From NCBI GenBank assembly GCA_035967665.1, contig JAYWLB010000107.1:62001-126000 (forward strand): DNA of 64,000 bases, given 5' to 3'. Position numbers and translations under genes: made by a program. Under the pieces are notes generated by a model. It ran no database searches and was not told where the DNA came from. It saw only the letters and a program-made list of their open reading frames with translations. This document shows positions 1 to 9,554 of this stretch, piece by piece. Position 1 is the first letter of the stretch. Every line of letters starts with the position of its first letter. This stretch comes from Arctic95D-9 sp035967665 (lineage in GTDB: Bacteria; Verrucomicrobiota; Verrucomicrobiia; Verrucomicrobiales; DEV007).

Positions 1-1
1 C

Positions 2-1552
2 CTGAGCTTTGCAATACGTGCCGCAAAGCACGGCAGCGTCGCAGTGGTAACGAAAAGAGATGCCGCGATGACGAATACCTCGTGGGCTCAAGGAGGAATC
101 GCCTGTGTGCAAAGTGAAGAGGACTCTTTTGACCAGCACGTCGCCGACACACTCGACGCAGGTGCGGGACTTTGCCCCGAACCGGTTGTCCGGAAAATCG
201 TAAGCGACGGGCCCGCAGCGATTCAGGAGCTCATCGACTGGGGGGTGGAGTTTGATCTCAAGAAAGCAGACGACGGGGATTTGGAACCGGCACTCGGACG
301 CGAAGGCGGTCACACGCAACGCCGGGTCCTTCATCACAAAGACACCACGGGAAGAGAGATCGAAGACAAGCTTCTCGAAGAGGCCCGCGAAACCGAAGGA
401 ATTGATCTTCTCGAACATCACTTCGCGATTGATCTGATCACGACAACAAAGCTCGGACTCGCATCCGAGAGCCGCTGTGTCGGCATTTACGCACTGAACG
501 AATCTACAGGAGACGTTCTCACCCTGCGCTCCGACAGGGTGCTTCTCTGCACCGGCGGGGCGGGACGAGTCTACCTTTACACCACCAATCCGATGGTGGC
601 TTCCGGAGACGGCGTAGCGATGGCATGGCGTGCCGGATGCGAAGTGGCGAACATGGAGTTTGTGCAGTTTCATCCCACCTGCCTTTACCATCACGAACTG
701 AAATCATTTCTCATCACCGAGGCGATGCGCGGCGAAGGCGCTGAGCTGATCGACAAACACGGTCGTCATTTCATGAAGGAATACGACCCGCGCGGTTCGC
801 TCGCCCCCAGGGACATTGTCGCAAGAGCGATTGACCGGGAAATCAAGAAAACAGGAGGCCCATGCGTTTTTCTCGATATCACCCACAAGCCGGCTGAGTT
901 TATCAAAGACCGCTTTCCCAATATTTACGAAACCTGCCTCTCGGTCGATATCGACATCACGAAGCAACCCATCCCCGTGGTCCCCGCTGCGCACTATCAG
1001 TGCGGCGGTGTGAAAACAGACGTGAATGGAACGACTTCCCTGGAGGGGCTCTGGGCCGTGGGTGAAGTCGCCTGCACGGGACTGCACGGGGCAAACCGTC
1101 TCGCGAGCAACTCACTTCTAGAAGGCGTTGTCGTCTCGAAACTGGCACTCGAAAGCTGCCTCGAAACCTTTCCCGTAAACCATTCCAGCGAAGCGATCGA
1201 TCTCCCGGAATGGGAGTCGGGAGACGTCTCCGATGTCGATGAGCTCGTCGTGATCTATCACAACTGGGACGAAATCCGCCGACTCATGTGGGACTACGTT
1301 TCCATCGTGAGAACAACGAAACGCCTCCAGCGCGCTGCGACCCGGCTCCAGAATCTGCGCAACGAAGTGCAGGAGTTCTACTGGAATTTCAAAATCACCT
1401 CCGAGCTGCTCGAACTGCGAAACCTCGTTGATGTCGCCAGCCTCGTCGTCGAATCGGCAACGGGCCGGAAGGAGAGCAGAGGTCTTCACTACACTCTGGA
1501 TTACCCGGAAAAGGATGATGCGTGGAAACACGACACGGTTCTGAAGCGGTAG
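2..1552 (+). CDS. nadB: L-aspartate oxidase, 5'-truncated by window edge
   Basis: FAD-dependent oxidation of L-aspartate to iminoaspartate, the first step of de novo NAD synthesis in the cytosol. The frame is open from base 2, so the true start and the N-terminal dinucleotide-binding glycine motif lie outside the window; a GTG at 44 is internal. Visible family motifs are NTSWAQGGIA near residue 25, a GHTQRRVLHHKD block near 105, LITEAMRGEGAELID, and the C-terminal signature HYQCGGVKTD followed by HGANRLASNSLLEG near 360-375. About 30 residues appear to be missing compared with the usual 530-540. No nadA or nadC neighbour is visible. Confidence 0.94.
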   Translation: MSFAIRAAKHGSVAVVTKRDAAMTNTSWAQGGIACVQSEEDSFDQHVADTLDAGAGLCPEPVVRKIVSDGPAAIQELIDWGVEFDLKKADDGDLEPALGREGGHTQRRVLHHKDTTGREIEDKLLEEARETEGIDLLEHHFAIDLITTTKLGLASESRCVGIYALNESTGDVLTLRSDRVLLCTGGAGRVYLYTTNPMVASGDGVAMAWRAGCEVANMEFVQFHPTCLYHHELKSFLITEAMRGEGAELIDKHGRHFMKEYDPRGSLAPRDIVARAIDREIKKTGGPCVFLDITHKPAEFIKDRFPNIYETCLSVDIDITKQPIPVVPAAHYQCGGVKTDVNGTTSLEGLWAVGEVACTGLHGANRLASNSLLEGVVVSKLALESCLETFPVNHSSEAIDLPEWESGDVSDVDELVVIYHNWDEIRRLMWDYVSIVRTTKRLQRAATRLQNLRNEVQEFYWNFKITSELLELRNLVDVASLVVESATGRKESRGLHYTLDYPEKDDAWKHDTVLKR

Positions 1553-1725
1553 TATCGGCTTTTTTCCCCGGGCAACGGCTCAAGCGGACAGGGAGATATT
1601 CTCGAAAAATACGACCAAGTGAAAATTAGCAAAGCTATGTTAATTAAACATTTTTCTAGTATTTTTCACAAATACCGCCGATTATCTGATATACTGCCGT
1701 TCAATAGCGCAAAATTTGCAAACAT

Positions 1726-2751
1726 TTGCACGCTTCAACCGTTATTATATCAGTGTTCCCCTCCCTTAACATCACTGCTGCCGCGATTGCCATAGCAGCG
1801 CTGTCGACCGGTTTCGCCTGTGAAAGCAAAGCGCAATTCGATGCTTCTGCGTCACCGGGGATTCAACACCATGTTGCCATGATTGGTGACAGCGGCCTTT
1901 CCGCCGATCCCCGCACCGCGATTCTTCCTCTCAACACCGGAGGTTCCGATCATTTGATTCCGGGAGCCCTTCCGGGGCTGAAACCTGAGAATTCACTTCC
2001 GAAAGTATTTGCTCCGACGAAGCCGCGCGACACCTACACCCGCTATCCGTGGAAGCGGAACATCGTGACGACCGTTTTCTGGATCGGTGAAACCCCGACT
2101 CGCAATAATCCCACTCCGAATACCGTGAGTGCCTGGGACCGGCGCTGGACTTCGAATTACGGCGGATTCGACAACCCCGCCCCGTCGGCCCGCGACGGCT
2201 ACATTCCGAAAGAATTCACGCCGACGCAGAACCCGTTCTACTACGCGCTGCCCTACAACGACATCACTCGAAGCGGCACAAAAGCCTCCGCGAGGGCGAT
2301 GATCCCATGGTTCAAAAAACGCTACTACCGGAGCGGGCGCACCGTTCTCAAAGGTCAATGGATGGCGATACGGCGCGGCGATCAGGTTTGCTATGCGCAG
2401 TGGGAGGATGTCGGCCCCTTCGAAACCGACGACTACAATTACATTTTCGGAGACGCGCGTCCCAAGACGAAGAAAAACCGGGGCGCAGGACTCGACGTTT
2501 CACCGGCGATTCGGGATTACCTCGGATTCGGCGGCGGTTACGGAACGGTCGACTGGAGATTTGTCGATCTCGACGAAGTGCCGGACGGCCCCTGGAAAAA
2601 ATGGGGCACCAACAATCCATTTGCGAATTCCAGCATGACCGAAAATTCGGCGGGCAGTGCTTCCGAAAGCATTCTCAAGGTCCGCGAATTGCGCGACCGG
2701 CTCGTCATGGCGGCGAAGGAAGTGCCCGGGGCAACCGAGTCAATCGAATAG
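1726..2751 (+). CDS. secreted protein with possible RlpA-like double-psi beta-barrel
   Basis: This is a 341-residue protein starting at TTG. A hydrophobic stretch ITAAAIAIAALSTGFA near residues 16-31 looks like a Sec signal. No ATG lies nearby; the next Met is past residue 50. The C-terminal half (about 225-310) reads GQWMAIRR, WEDVGPFETDD, AGLDVSPAIRDYLG, then DWRFVDL and VPDGPW. The order 'GPF ... LDVSPA-R-YLG ... V-WRFV' resembles the RlpA/expansin double-psi beta-barrel pattern (GPF, IDLS-AA--LG). That assignment is inference and no catalytic residue can be named. The preceding 173 bases are AT-rich and hold no clear gene. Confidence 0.7.
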   Translation: MHASTVIISVFPSLNITAAAIAIAALSTGFACESKAQFDASASPGIQHHVAMIGDSGLSADPRTAILPLNTGGSDHLIPGALPGLKPENSLPKVFAPTKPRDTYTRYPWKRNIVTTVFWIGETPTRNNPTPNTVSAWDRRWTSNYGGFDNPAPSARDGYIPKEFTPTQNPFYYALPYNDITRSGTKASARAMIPWFKKRYYRSGRTVLKGQWMAIRRGDQVCYAQWEDVGPFETDDYNYIFGDARPKTKKNRGAGLDVSPAIRDYLGFGGGYGTVDWRFVDLDEVPDGPWKKWGTNNPFANSSMTENSAGSASESILKVRELRDRLVMAAKEVPGATESIE

Positions 2752-2761
2752 GCGGATCAGC

Positions 2762-3577
2762 TCAGGGACGAACCGTTTCCCCGTTTTTCTGATCGAGCTT
2801 CAAGGTCGCCGGTGCTGCCGTGAGAGCCTTGCCTTCCTCACCTTCGAAAACGACCACGATTTCCGTAAACTTCTGATCTCCCCAGGCCTCCTTTTCGAGG
2901 AGCCAGGATTTCACAAATTTGGCCACGGCGATTCTGCCCTCACCTCTGATTTTTCCGATCACCTCGGGCTGGCCGGATCGCTCCTCCAGCTTTGAAGTGA
3001 TGGTCCTTTCCAATTCCTCCAGATTGTCCCCGCCGTCCCAGCGGGCCCAACCGGACTGCGTCTTTTTCTCGACGCCGCCGGTATCAAAAGCAACCGGCAG
3101 CGAAGGCCGGACCCGGGGGGCAAGAACGATCAGCTTGGATCCGTCTGCAGTGAGAAACCAGTCATCGTTGAGATCAATGTGGAAACGGTAGGTCGCCGGC
3201 ACCGTGATTTCGGAAACGGTTGTTCCGAGCGGAAGCGTTTTCCCGAACATCTCGAGGTTCGTCTTTCTGGAAAATTTCTCGGTCGCTTCCGCCGTCGCTA
3301 TTTCAAGAATATTCCCGTCTGTCGCGGTGGCGCTCATTTCACGCCACTCCTCAAATGTCTCGACGACTTCATCCGGCGTGAAGACCGCAACGACTTCTTT
3401 TATCGTCTCCTTCGCAGTTTCCTTCGCGGTATTGATTCCATTCTTGGTCATCCAGACGACCCCGAAGAATCCACCCAGACCTAACACCGCAAGGATGCAG
3501 ATAAAAACCAACAGCTTCACGAAGAATCCTGTTTTCGCAGGCTTCACAGCCGATGCCTTCTCGAGTTCGTCAGCCAT
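2762..3577 (-). CDS. membrane-anchored hypothetical protein
   Basis: A 271-residue protein of a family I do not recognise. Residues 1-17 are charged, followed by one strong membrane segment (LLVFICILAVLGLGGFFGVVW, about 22-42), then a mostly polar domain rich in beta-like stretches (VPATYRFHIDLNDDWF, KLIVLAPRVRPSLPVAF, FTEIVVVFEGEEG). The layout suggests a single-pass protein with the bulk outside the cytoplasm. It starts 10 bases after the stop of the UDG-like gene on the same strand, so the two are probably cotranscribed. It converges with the preceding secreted-protein gene with only 10 bases between the stops. Confidence 0.72.
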   Translation of the reverse strand: MADELEKASAVKPAKTGFFVKLLVFICILAVLGLGGFFGVVWMTKNGINTAKETAKETIKEVVAVFTPDEVVETFEEWREMSATATDGNILEIATAEATEKFSRKTNLEMFGKTLPLGTTVSEITVPATYRFHIDLNDDWFLTADGSKLIVLAPRVRPSLPVAFDTGGVEKKTQSGWARWDGGDNLEELERTITSKLEERSGQPEVIGKIRGEGRIAVAKFVKSWLLEKEAWGDQKFTEIVVVFEGEEGKALTAAPATLKLDQKNGETVRP

Positions 3578-3587
3578 TGAAATGTCC

Positions 3588-4535
3588 CTACTTGAAATAC
3601 CCGCGCTGCTTCTCCGAAATATCCAATCCGGCGAACTCCATCACTTTCAACATGTCCTCCCAGACAAGCCGCTTCTTTTCTTTCACCTTGTCCGGAGAAA
3701 GGTCACGCTCGTCGCGCAACAAACTCGCGGGCTCTTCGGTGACAACCACGGGAACGCCGGCGAAAAAATGCGATTCCTGACGAAACCCGCTCACGGTTCC
3801 GCCTTTTTCGAGAAGCCCCTCAGCGGCGGTTTGTCCCAATGCCAAAATCACTTTCGGAGCAACGGCTTCAATTTCCCTTCTGAGAAACGGAAGACAAACC
3901 CGCATTTCGTCGCCGGTGCAGTCGCGGTCACTGGGACCTTGAAGACGCCCGTCCCCTTTCCTGGGGCGAAATTTCACGACGTTGGAAAAATAGACCTCTT
4001 CAATGGGGAGACCCATCGCTTTCAGCATCTGCCCCAGTTTATCGCGGGCAGGACCAACGAGGGGCTTTTTCGCCTCCTCCTCCTCAAAACCCGGAGCATC
4101 GCCCACGACGACAAGATCAGCGGTGGGATTGCCCGTCGCGAAGACCACTTTCTCATAGAGAGTGCCGAGAGCACGGCACTCTTCACTCGATTTCAAATCT
4201 CTGAAAATCTGGTTGAGGCACGCTCTCACTTCTTTCTCCGATTTCGGAGTCGTCGCCGCTGGCAGATCAGAGGCAGAAGGCGCCACTGCCGGCACCCCCG
4301 CTGTTGCTCCAACCGGTTGAACAGCAGGCAAGGTGGAAGGCAAAACACTCGCTGCCGGAGGAGTCGCCACCACCGCTGGACGACGACCCGCATCCATAAA
4401 TTTCCGCGGCATCCCGCCGAGCAGAGCCTCTGCCTCGGGTGAAATATTCACCGTCTCATGCCCGCGTTGTTTCTGCGTCTCAAGGATTCCGGCGAGAACC
4501 TTAAGGCCTGCCGCTACTGGATGATCACTTCCCAT
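3588..4535 (-). CDS. divergent family-4-like uracil-DNA glycosylase superfamily protein
   Basis: This 315-residue protein has a UDG superfamily core after a low-complexity Ala/Pro/Val linker (about 50-98). Visible are GNPTADLVVVGDAPG (135-149), PLVGPARDKL, SNVVKFRPR (184-192), LALGQTAAEGLL (231-242) and TEEPASLLR (266-274). In classical family 4 enzymes the last motif is HPAxLLR and four Cys bind a 4Fe-4S cluster. Here the His position is Glu268, the first Cys of the CxxC pair is Ser117, and the Cys of VKCRP is Phe189. Catalysis and cluster binding are therefore doubtful. It leads a probable two-gene unit with the downstream membrane protein. Confidence 0.82.
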   Translation of the reverse strand: MGSDHPVAAGLKVLAGILETQKQRGHETVNISPEAEALLGGMPRKFMDAGRRPAVVATPPAASVLPSTLPAVQPVGATAGVPAVAPSASDLPAATTPKSEKEVRACLNQIFRDLKSSEECRALGTLYEKVVFATGNPTADLVVVGDAPGFEEEEAKKPLVGPARDKLGQMLKAMGLPIEEVYFSNVVKFRPRKGDGRLQGPSDRDCTGDEMRVCLPFLRREIEAVAPKVILALGQTAAEGLLEKGGTVSGFRQESHFFAGVPVVVTEEPASLLRDERDLSPDKVKEKKRLVWEDMLKVMEFAGLDISEKQRGYFK

Positions 4536-4616
4536 TTTCGAATCTTATACCGTGTTCCCCCGGCAATCTACCCCCAATCAAACGGAGAAAGGTAGAAATC
4601 ACCGTCCCCTTTGTAA

Positions 4617-4629
4617 TGGCAAATTGCCA
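4617..4629. promoter_or_regulatory. short palindrome upstream of pspA
   Basis: TGGCAAATTGCCA is a perfect 6-bp inverted repeat around one central base, lying 72 bases before the pspA start and 81 bases after the divergent UDG-like start. It is a possible operator in the shared promoter region. The short length makes chance plausible. Confidence 0.25.
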
Positions 4630-4701
4630 CTTTTACGCTTTTGATTTCGAGTCAGGAAATGTAAGACTGACATTAATCTTCTCATCTAACCTACTAGGAA
4701 C

Positions 4702-5442
4702 ATGTTTAAGCGCATTGGCAATCTCATCCGCGGCTTCTTCGGCCTCTTCGTCTCCGGTCTCGAAAAGCAGAATCCTCAAGCTCTCCTTGAAGTGGAGAAA
4801 GAGAATCTCAGAAAACAGATCTCGGAATACAACAAAGGTCTCGCCGCACACGCCGGTCTTTGCGAGCGACTCATGTCCCAGGTGAATCGCGAGGAAAAGG
4901 AAACCCGTGAACTGACCGCCAAGGCAACCGCACATCTCAAGGCAGGCAATCGCAAGCTCGCCGGTGAATACGCCCTGCGCCTTCAAAAGGTGAAAGAAGA
5001 GCACACTGCCAATGTCGAGCAGTTGCAGGATGCCGAGAAAACTTACGAGGAGCTGAAAAATGCGCGCGATATCGCCGTAACCTCAGCACGGGAGAAAATC
5101 GAGTCACTGAAACGCGACATCAGCGAGACGCAGATTGCCAAGGCGACTGCGGAACTGAACGAGATGGCCGCGGGAATGATCAATGAAATCGGTGGCGCCG
5201 GAGACACCCTGAACCGCCTCGAACAAATGGTCGCTGAAGAGAAAGAAGTCGCCAAAGGTCGCGCCCGCGTTGCCAAAGACAGCATCGACACCAGCGACCT
5301 CGAACTGATGGAGACAGAACGCGACGCGCTCGAAGAACTTGCTCTCGCGGATTTTGCAGCCGATGCGGGCATCGTTATAGACGAAGGCCCTGAAAACGAT
5401 TCCGAAGCACCTGCTTCCGAGTCGGAGAAGAAAACGATGTAA
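4702..5442 (+). CDS. pspA: PspA/IM30 family envelope-stress protein
   Basis: A 246-residue protein of the PspA/Vipp1 (ESCRT-III-like) family, which protects the inner membrane from the cytoplasmic face. It opens with the amphipathic helix MFKRIGNLIRGFFGLFVSGL and continues as almost uninterrupted charged coiled coil (about 25-205), with typical segments RLMSQVNREEKETRELTAKA and LNEMAAGMINEIGGAGDTL. The C-terminal tail is short and acidic. No pspF, pspB or pspC is adjacent, so control by the usual PspF enhancer-binding protein is not supported here. It converges with a small unknown gene 30 bases downstream. Confidence 0.85.
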   Translation: MFKRIGNLIRGFFGLFVSGLEKQNPQALLEVEKENLRKQISEYNKGLAAHAGLCERLMSQVNREEKETRELTAKATAHLKAGNRKLAGEYALRLQKVKEEHTANVEQLQDAEKTYEELKNARDIAVTSAREKIESLKRDISETQIAKATAELNEMAAGMINEIGGAGDTLNRLEQMVAEEKEVAKGRARVAKDSIDTSDLELMETERDALEELALADFAADAGIVIDEGPENDSEAPASESEKKTM

Positions 5443-5472
5443 AGGAACGGGCAACATCGCCCGCCTTTTCCC

Positions 5473-5871
5473 TTACCTGGCCATCCCTCCCGCAAGCGCG
5501 ATCAACTTTTCGAGTCGCGCGGGAGAGGCTCGGTATTTTCCATACGACTTCACGTGGATGATCTCCAACGCGAGCGTGATGAGCGCCTGAGCCTGACGAT
5601 CGGTGCAGGAAAGCCGCTTTCTCAATCCCGCCGCTGTCTCCGCCCGAACCGCAGCAGCACTGTCGCTCACGAGGTAGCGGCGAATTAAAACACCGGCGAT
5701 CTCCTGACACAGCTCAAGGAGGTCCTTCCCCGCCTTTTCCGCCGGGAACCCCGGAGCGGACGATTCCTGCCGTGAACCCTCACAGTGACGGAGGTGGCTG
5801 GACTGCCGGTCTGCGGTTTCAGTGGCGAATGAGATGGAGGTGAAAGACTGAGTTCTATTTTTCATGCACAC
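5473..5871 (-). CDS. small hypothetical protein
   Basis: A 132-residue protein not recognised. The N-terminal 45 residues are polar. The rest is helical: LLELCQEIAGVLIRRYLVSD, SAAAVRAETAAGLRKRLSC, AQALITLALEIIHVKSYGKY, and a closing ARLEKLIALAGG. Codon use is GC-ending like its neighbours, which supports coding. The start could be the first ATG or the second, two codons later. No signal or membrane segment is visible. Confidence 0.6.
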   Translation of the reverse strand: MCMKNRTQSFTSISFATETADRQSSHLRHCEGSRQESSAPGFPAEKAGKDLLELCQEIAGVLIRRYLVSDSAAAVRAETAAGLRKRLSCTDRQAQALITLALEIIHVKSYGKYRASPARLEKLIALAGGMAR

Positions 5872-5986
5872 AGTCTACGCGGGAGGGTGGGACATCCACG
5901 GCCCACCTCCGGATAAATCTACGATTTTACGAAAATTTCGCAGATCTTAACTTTTTCCTAAAGGCGAAAGATCAACCCCACGCCAC

Positions 5987-7000
5987 CTAGCGATATCGCT
6001 CCGAGGCAGCGGCCAATTCGCTCCGAACCCGCTCGCGCAGTTCCCGGGGCTCGATCGCTTCGGCCTGTGCTCCGAACCCGAGAACCCACCTCACGACATC
6101 TTCGAGCGCCGTCAGTTGCATTGTGATATCGATGACGCTGCCATCCTCCTCAATTTTCTCGATCTCCTGACTGGGGTGCCAGCGTCGCTCAGCAACCACC
6201 CTCGCGGCAAACCCGCTGAATCGAATCCGAACCGCCAGTGGATGATTCCCCGAACTATCCCCCGACCAGACCCCGAAACTTCCCGCGAAATGGTCTTCGA
6301 GTTTGAAATCACGCGACCGGACAAAGCGCTTCGAAGTGAGATGAACACTCGTCATTCGCTGGACCGCAAAAGTCCGCCTCGCACCGCGTTTCAAATCATG
6401 CCCGATGATGTACCACCCTCCGTCGATTTCAACGAGGTGGTAGGGCTGCAGCTGGCGGGTCATCGATTCCGAATCCTGCAGTTTCTGATATTCAAAATGG
6501 AGTTCCCGACTCTCCAACACCGCCTTGGCGAGACGGTTAAAGACGAAGACATCGTGTTCAGTCATCCCCATCGATTTGACGGAAAAGGCCTGATCCACAT
6601 CGGACCAGGGAATCGTAACCTGCTCACTCATGCCCGCCTGCAGACGCTGAAAGCTGCTCCGCAAATTGGCCTCGAGAGCTGAGCCCTTCAGCGGGTTCAG
6701 CGCGTTGCGAGCGAGAATCAATGCAACGAGATCATCCGCAGTCGTTTCCAAAAATGGAAACTCGTTCACCGGTCTCGTGTAGGCATACCCGTGAGACTCA
6801 TCAATGTACGCGATCGGCATATCGAGCTCATCACGCATGAAATTGATATCCCGTTGAATCGTCTTCCGATTCACTTCGAGCTCCCGGGCGATCGTGCTGC
6901 AATTGGGATAATCGCCGCGACTCACCATTTCATGGATGCGCAGAACCCGCTCGAGTGGACGCCGCGTGCCCTCCGCTTTTCTCTTCGTGCTTTCTGCCAT
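5987..7000 (-). CDS. WYL-domain transcriptional regulator
   Basis: A 337-residue regulator. Residues about 15-70 form a winged HTH of the DeoR/HTH_11 type (CSTIARELEVNRKTIQRDIN). The WYL domain spans roughly 155-225 (HFEYQKL, YHLVEIDGGWYIIGHDLKRG, then a R-TFAVQRM segment), followed by a C-terminal WCX-like extension. WYL proteins sense ligands, often nucleic-acid or nucleotide related, but no ligand can be named here. The start ATG at 7000 precedes the basic KRKAEGTRRP segment. It lies downstream of the DUF1549 gene on the same strand, 60 bases away, and could be autoregulated. Confidence 0.88.
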   Translation of the reverse strand: MAESTKRKAEGTRRPLERVLRIHEMVSRGDYPNCSTIARELEVNRKTIQRDINFMRDELDMPIAYIDESHGYAYTRPVNEFPFLETTADDLVALILARNALNPLKGSALEANLRSSFQRLQAGMSEQVTIPWSDVDQAFSVKSMGMTEHDVFVFNRLAKAVLESRELHFEYQKLQDSESMTRQLQPYHLVEIDGGWYIIGHDLKRGARRTFAVQRMTSVHLTSKRFVRSRDFKLEDHFAGSFGVWSGDSSGNHPLAVRIRFSGFAARVVAERRWHPSQEIEKIEEDGSVIDITMQLTALEDVVRWVLGFGAQAEAIEPRELRERVRSELAAASERYR

Positions 7001-7060
7001 CGCCTTACTTAAGGAATCTTAAATAAGACAGCGCGTCAACCGGTAACGCCTCGTTGCGAC

Positions 7061-9550
7061 CTACCGGTTGAACATGAACTCCTTCGTATTCAGAAGCACC
7101 CAGATAATGTCTTCGAAAGCTTCCTGCTCAGCCTGAACCGGTGGCAGCACTTTGGGATCGGCGGCAGCCTGTTCGCGCTTCTTTTTCAAGTGAGCCAGGG
7201 CAATCCCCATCTCTTTGTCATCCGGGGCTCGCGACATCGCCTGAAGATACAGCTCCCTGACGCGTGCTTCATCACTTTGGCCTTCAGCCTTCGCGAGCGT
7301 CGCAGCCCGTCCGTTCGGAGCCGTGAGTTTCTTCTGAATCGTGTCTGAATTCAAAAGGTGGAGACTCTGGCCCAGATTCGCCTCGCCGGTTCGCTCACAT
7401 TCGCAGGCGGTGTCCATCGTCGGCCGCCCGAACATCATCAGAAATTCCGATTCCTGAGTCCCCTTCTCATTGGGAAGCGCAACCGCTTTGACCGCCTGGG
7501 GCTGACGTGAAAAAGTGTTCACCGCACCGGTGATGTCGTTGACCGAATCGAGCAACACCTCAGCGGGCAAACGCTTCGGATAATAGCGGGCATAATTCTG
7601 AACGTCGTCTGCATTGCCTCCGTTGGGATCGGAGCTCAGCTGATAGGTGCGGCTGTTGCAGATTGTTCGAATCAATTCCTTGAGATCAAAGTCGCTTTCA
7701 CGAAACGAGTCGGCGAGCGCTTCAAGCAGCTCGGGATGGGTCGCCGGATTGGTGGGGCGAATGTCATCTTCCGGCTCGACGAGCCCACGGCTGAAAAAGT
7801 GCTTCCAATAGCGATTCACGAGAACGCGGGCGAGATAGGGATTCTCTTTTGAGCGCATCCAGTTCGCGAGATCAAAACGGGGATCTTTCATCGCCGGAAT
7901 CTCAAGCGGCTCAGCGTCGCCGAGAAGTTTCGGTTTCATGTTTTCACCTGAAGCGGGATTTTTCATCAGAGCCGGTTTGCGACCATGAAAATAAATATCC
8001 TCCTCGGGAAGTTTCCTGATGTTCTTCGTCTCAATCGTTGAGAAAAAAGCCGTGAACGAAAAGTAGTCATCCATACTCCACTGCTCGTAGGGATGATGAT
8101 GACATTGCGCACACTGCATCCGGATCCCGAGGAAAATCTGCGCGACATTTTCCATCCGCTCCTTTTGATCCTTCACGACGCGATACCAGCTCACCGCCGG
8201 ATTTTCGATCGCTTTGCCACTGGCAACGACGAGTTCGCCGGCAAACTGATCAAAGGGTTTGTTCTCATTGAGACTGGTCCGAACCCAGGCGTGGAAAGCA
8301 TGCGAATCCCGCGCGACCCAGTCGCGACCACGATCCACTTTGTTCCGTAAAATCGCGGTCCACTTACCCGCGAAATAATCGGCGTAGTCGGGACTGGCGA
8401 GAAGAGCATCGATCTTCGCAGCGCGCTTCTCCGGATCCACTGAAAGCAGAAAAGCCTCCGTCTCCTCCACCGTGGGAAGACGCCCTGCGATATCGAGGGT
8501 CACTCTCCGCAGGAAAGCACCGTCATCCACTTCCTTCGACGGAGGCAGACCCATGAGGCTGAGTTGTTTAAAAATCTGTTCGTCGATAAAATTGCGCGGC
8601 TGAGGCATTTCCCCGATTGGATTTCCCAACGGGATCGTGGCGACGAAGGTATCGATGTGTTCCCGAAAACGCACCAGAACTGCAGTGCTCCCCGTCTTCT
8701 CCTGAATCGCAACGAGACCGCGTTCATCGGCCTCCGCCAGCTCCGGATGATTCGCCTCATACTGAGCAAGCCGGGTGATGTCGCGCTTCGTCCCGTCGCT
8801 GAAGCTGGCGGTCACGACGAGCTGTTGCTTCAAGTTCGGCTTCGTGACGATGGACCTGGGAAACACTTCAATTCGTTCAATGTCAGGATCATTCTCCGGC
8901 TGGTAATTGAGCCCTTCATCGATCCAGCGCAGAATCGTCGCGTAGTCAGCCGAATCTTTATTGAGACGGGCACCGCCTTCGTGAGGGAGATCACCGGTCG
9001 CCTTCTGCAGCAGCAAACTGTGACCTGCCGCCGACGGGGTGACCCGACGCCCGCGTGAATGAGTCGTGATCTGCTCGAAATCATTCTGCGGCTCGTATCC
9101 GAGAAGGGAAAGCTGAAACCCGTTCTGTCCCGACGCCTTCGCATGGCACGCCCCGGCGTTGCAATGATTCCGCGTGATCACGGGAATGACATCATTCGGA
9201 AAACTGACGGGACGCTGCCTTTCGAAATTCGTGACCGAGATCGGCGCCTTTACCTCCACGGGATTTTCACCCGCCGCACTCGCGATGATGAAGCCCTTTC
9301 CGTTTTTCAGGGGAGTGACATAACCGGTCGAGTCGATCGCAGCGAACCCGGGAGGTTCAATTCGAAAGGCGACTTCGCGGGTCAAATCACGATCCTCTTT
9401 CGACATTGCAATGACCTGAGCCCTGTCATCCGGCCCTGCGATTGCAACCGAACCGCCTCCGGTTCCAGAGTGCAGGGAAAACTCCACCGCTCCCGCCGGG
9501 ATTGCGGAGGCAAGGAAGGCGACGACAAAAACTGAAGTTCGGAAAATCAT
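7061..9550 (-). CDS. DUF1549/DUF1553 secreted protein with c-type haem motif
   Basis: An 829-residue protein. I chose the ATG at 9550 because it gives the clean signal peptide MIFRTSVFVVAFLASAIPAGA and leaves 4 bases after the upstream stop; the frame is open further 5'. Order: Ig-like region (about 30-120), a cytochrome-like segment HCNAGACHAKASG, a second Ig-like region, DUF1549 (about 330-540) containing CAQCH (Cys480, Cys483, His484), then DUF1553 (about 560-800, with PYLARVLVNRYWKHFFSRG). Such proteins are typical of planctomycetes and verrucomicrobia and travel with DUF1501 genes. They are thought to act in extracytoplasmic polymer breakdown, but the reaction is unknown. Confidence 0.9.
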   Translation of the reverse strand: MIFRTSVFVVAFLASAIPAGAVEFSLHSGTGGGSVAIAGPDDRAQVIAMSKEDRDLTREVAFRIEPPGFAAIDSTGYVTPLKNGKGFIIASAAGENPVEVKAPISVTNFERQRPVSFPNDVIPVITRNHCNAGACHAKASGQNGFQLSLLGYEPQNDFEQITTHSRGRRVTPSAAGHSLLLQKATGDLPHEGGARLNKDSADYATILRWIDEGLNYQPENDPDIERIEVFPRSIVTKPNLKQQLVVTASFSDGTKRDITRLAQYEANHPELAEADERGLVAIQEKTGSTAVLVRFREHIDTFVATIPLGNPIGEMPQPRNFIDEQIFKQLSLMGLPPSKEVDDGAFLRRVTLDIAGRLPTVEETEAFLLSVDPEKRAAKIDALLASPDYADYFAGKWTAILRNKVDRGRDWVARDSHAFHAWVRTSLNENKPFDQFAGELVVASGKAIENPAVSWYRVVKDQKERMENVAQIFLGIRMQCAQCHHHPYEQWSMDDYFSFTAFFSTIETKNIRKLPEEDIYFHGRKPALMKNPASGENMKPKLLGDAEPLEIPAMKDPRFDLANWMRSKENPYLARVLVNRYWKHFFSRGLVEPEDDIRPTNPATHPELLEALADSFRESDFDLKELIRTICNSRTYQLSSDPNGGNADDVQNYARYYPKRLPAEVLLDSVNDITGAVNTFSRQPQAVKAVALPNEKGTQESEFLMMFGRPTMDTACECERTGEANLGQSLHLLNSDTIQKKLTAPNGRAATLAKAEGQSDEARVRELYLQAMSRAPDDKEMGIALAHLKKKREQAAADPKVLPPVQAEQEAFEDIIWVLLNTKEFMFNR

Positions 9551-9554
9551 GATA

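Noticed and set aside
3204..4442. 412-codon plus-strand frame opposite the UDG-like and membrane protein genes
   Set aside because: Composition is typical of an antisense shadow and the minus-strand genes carry real motifs.
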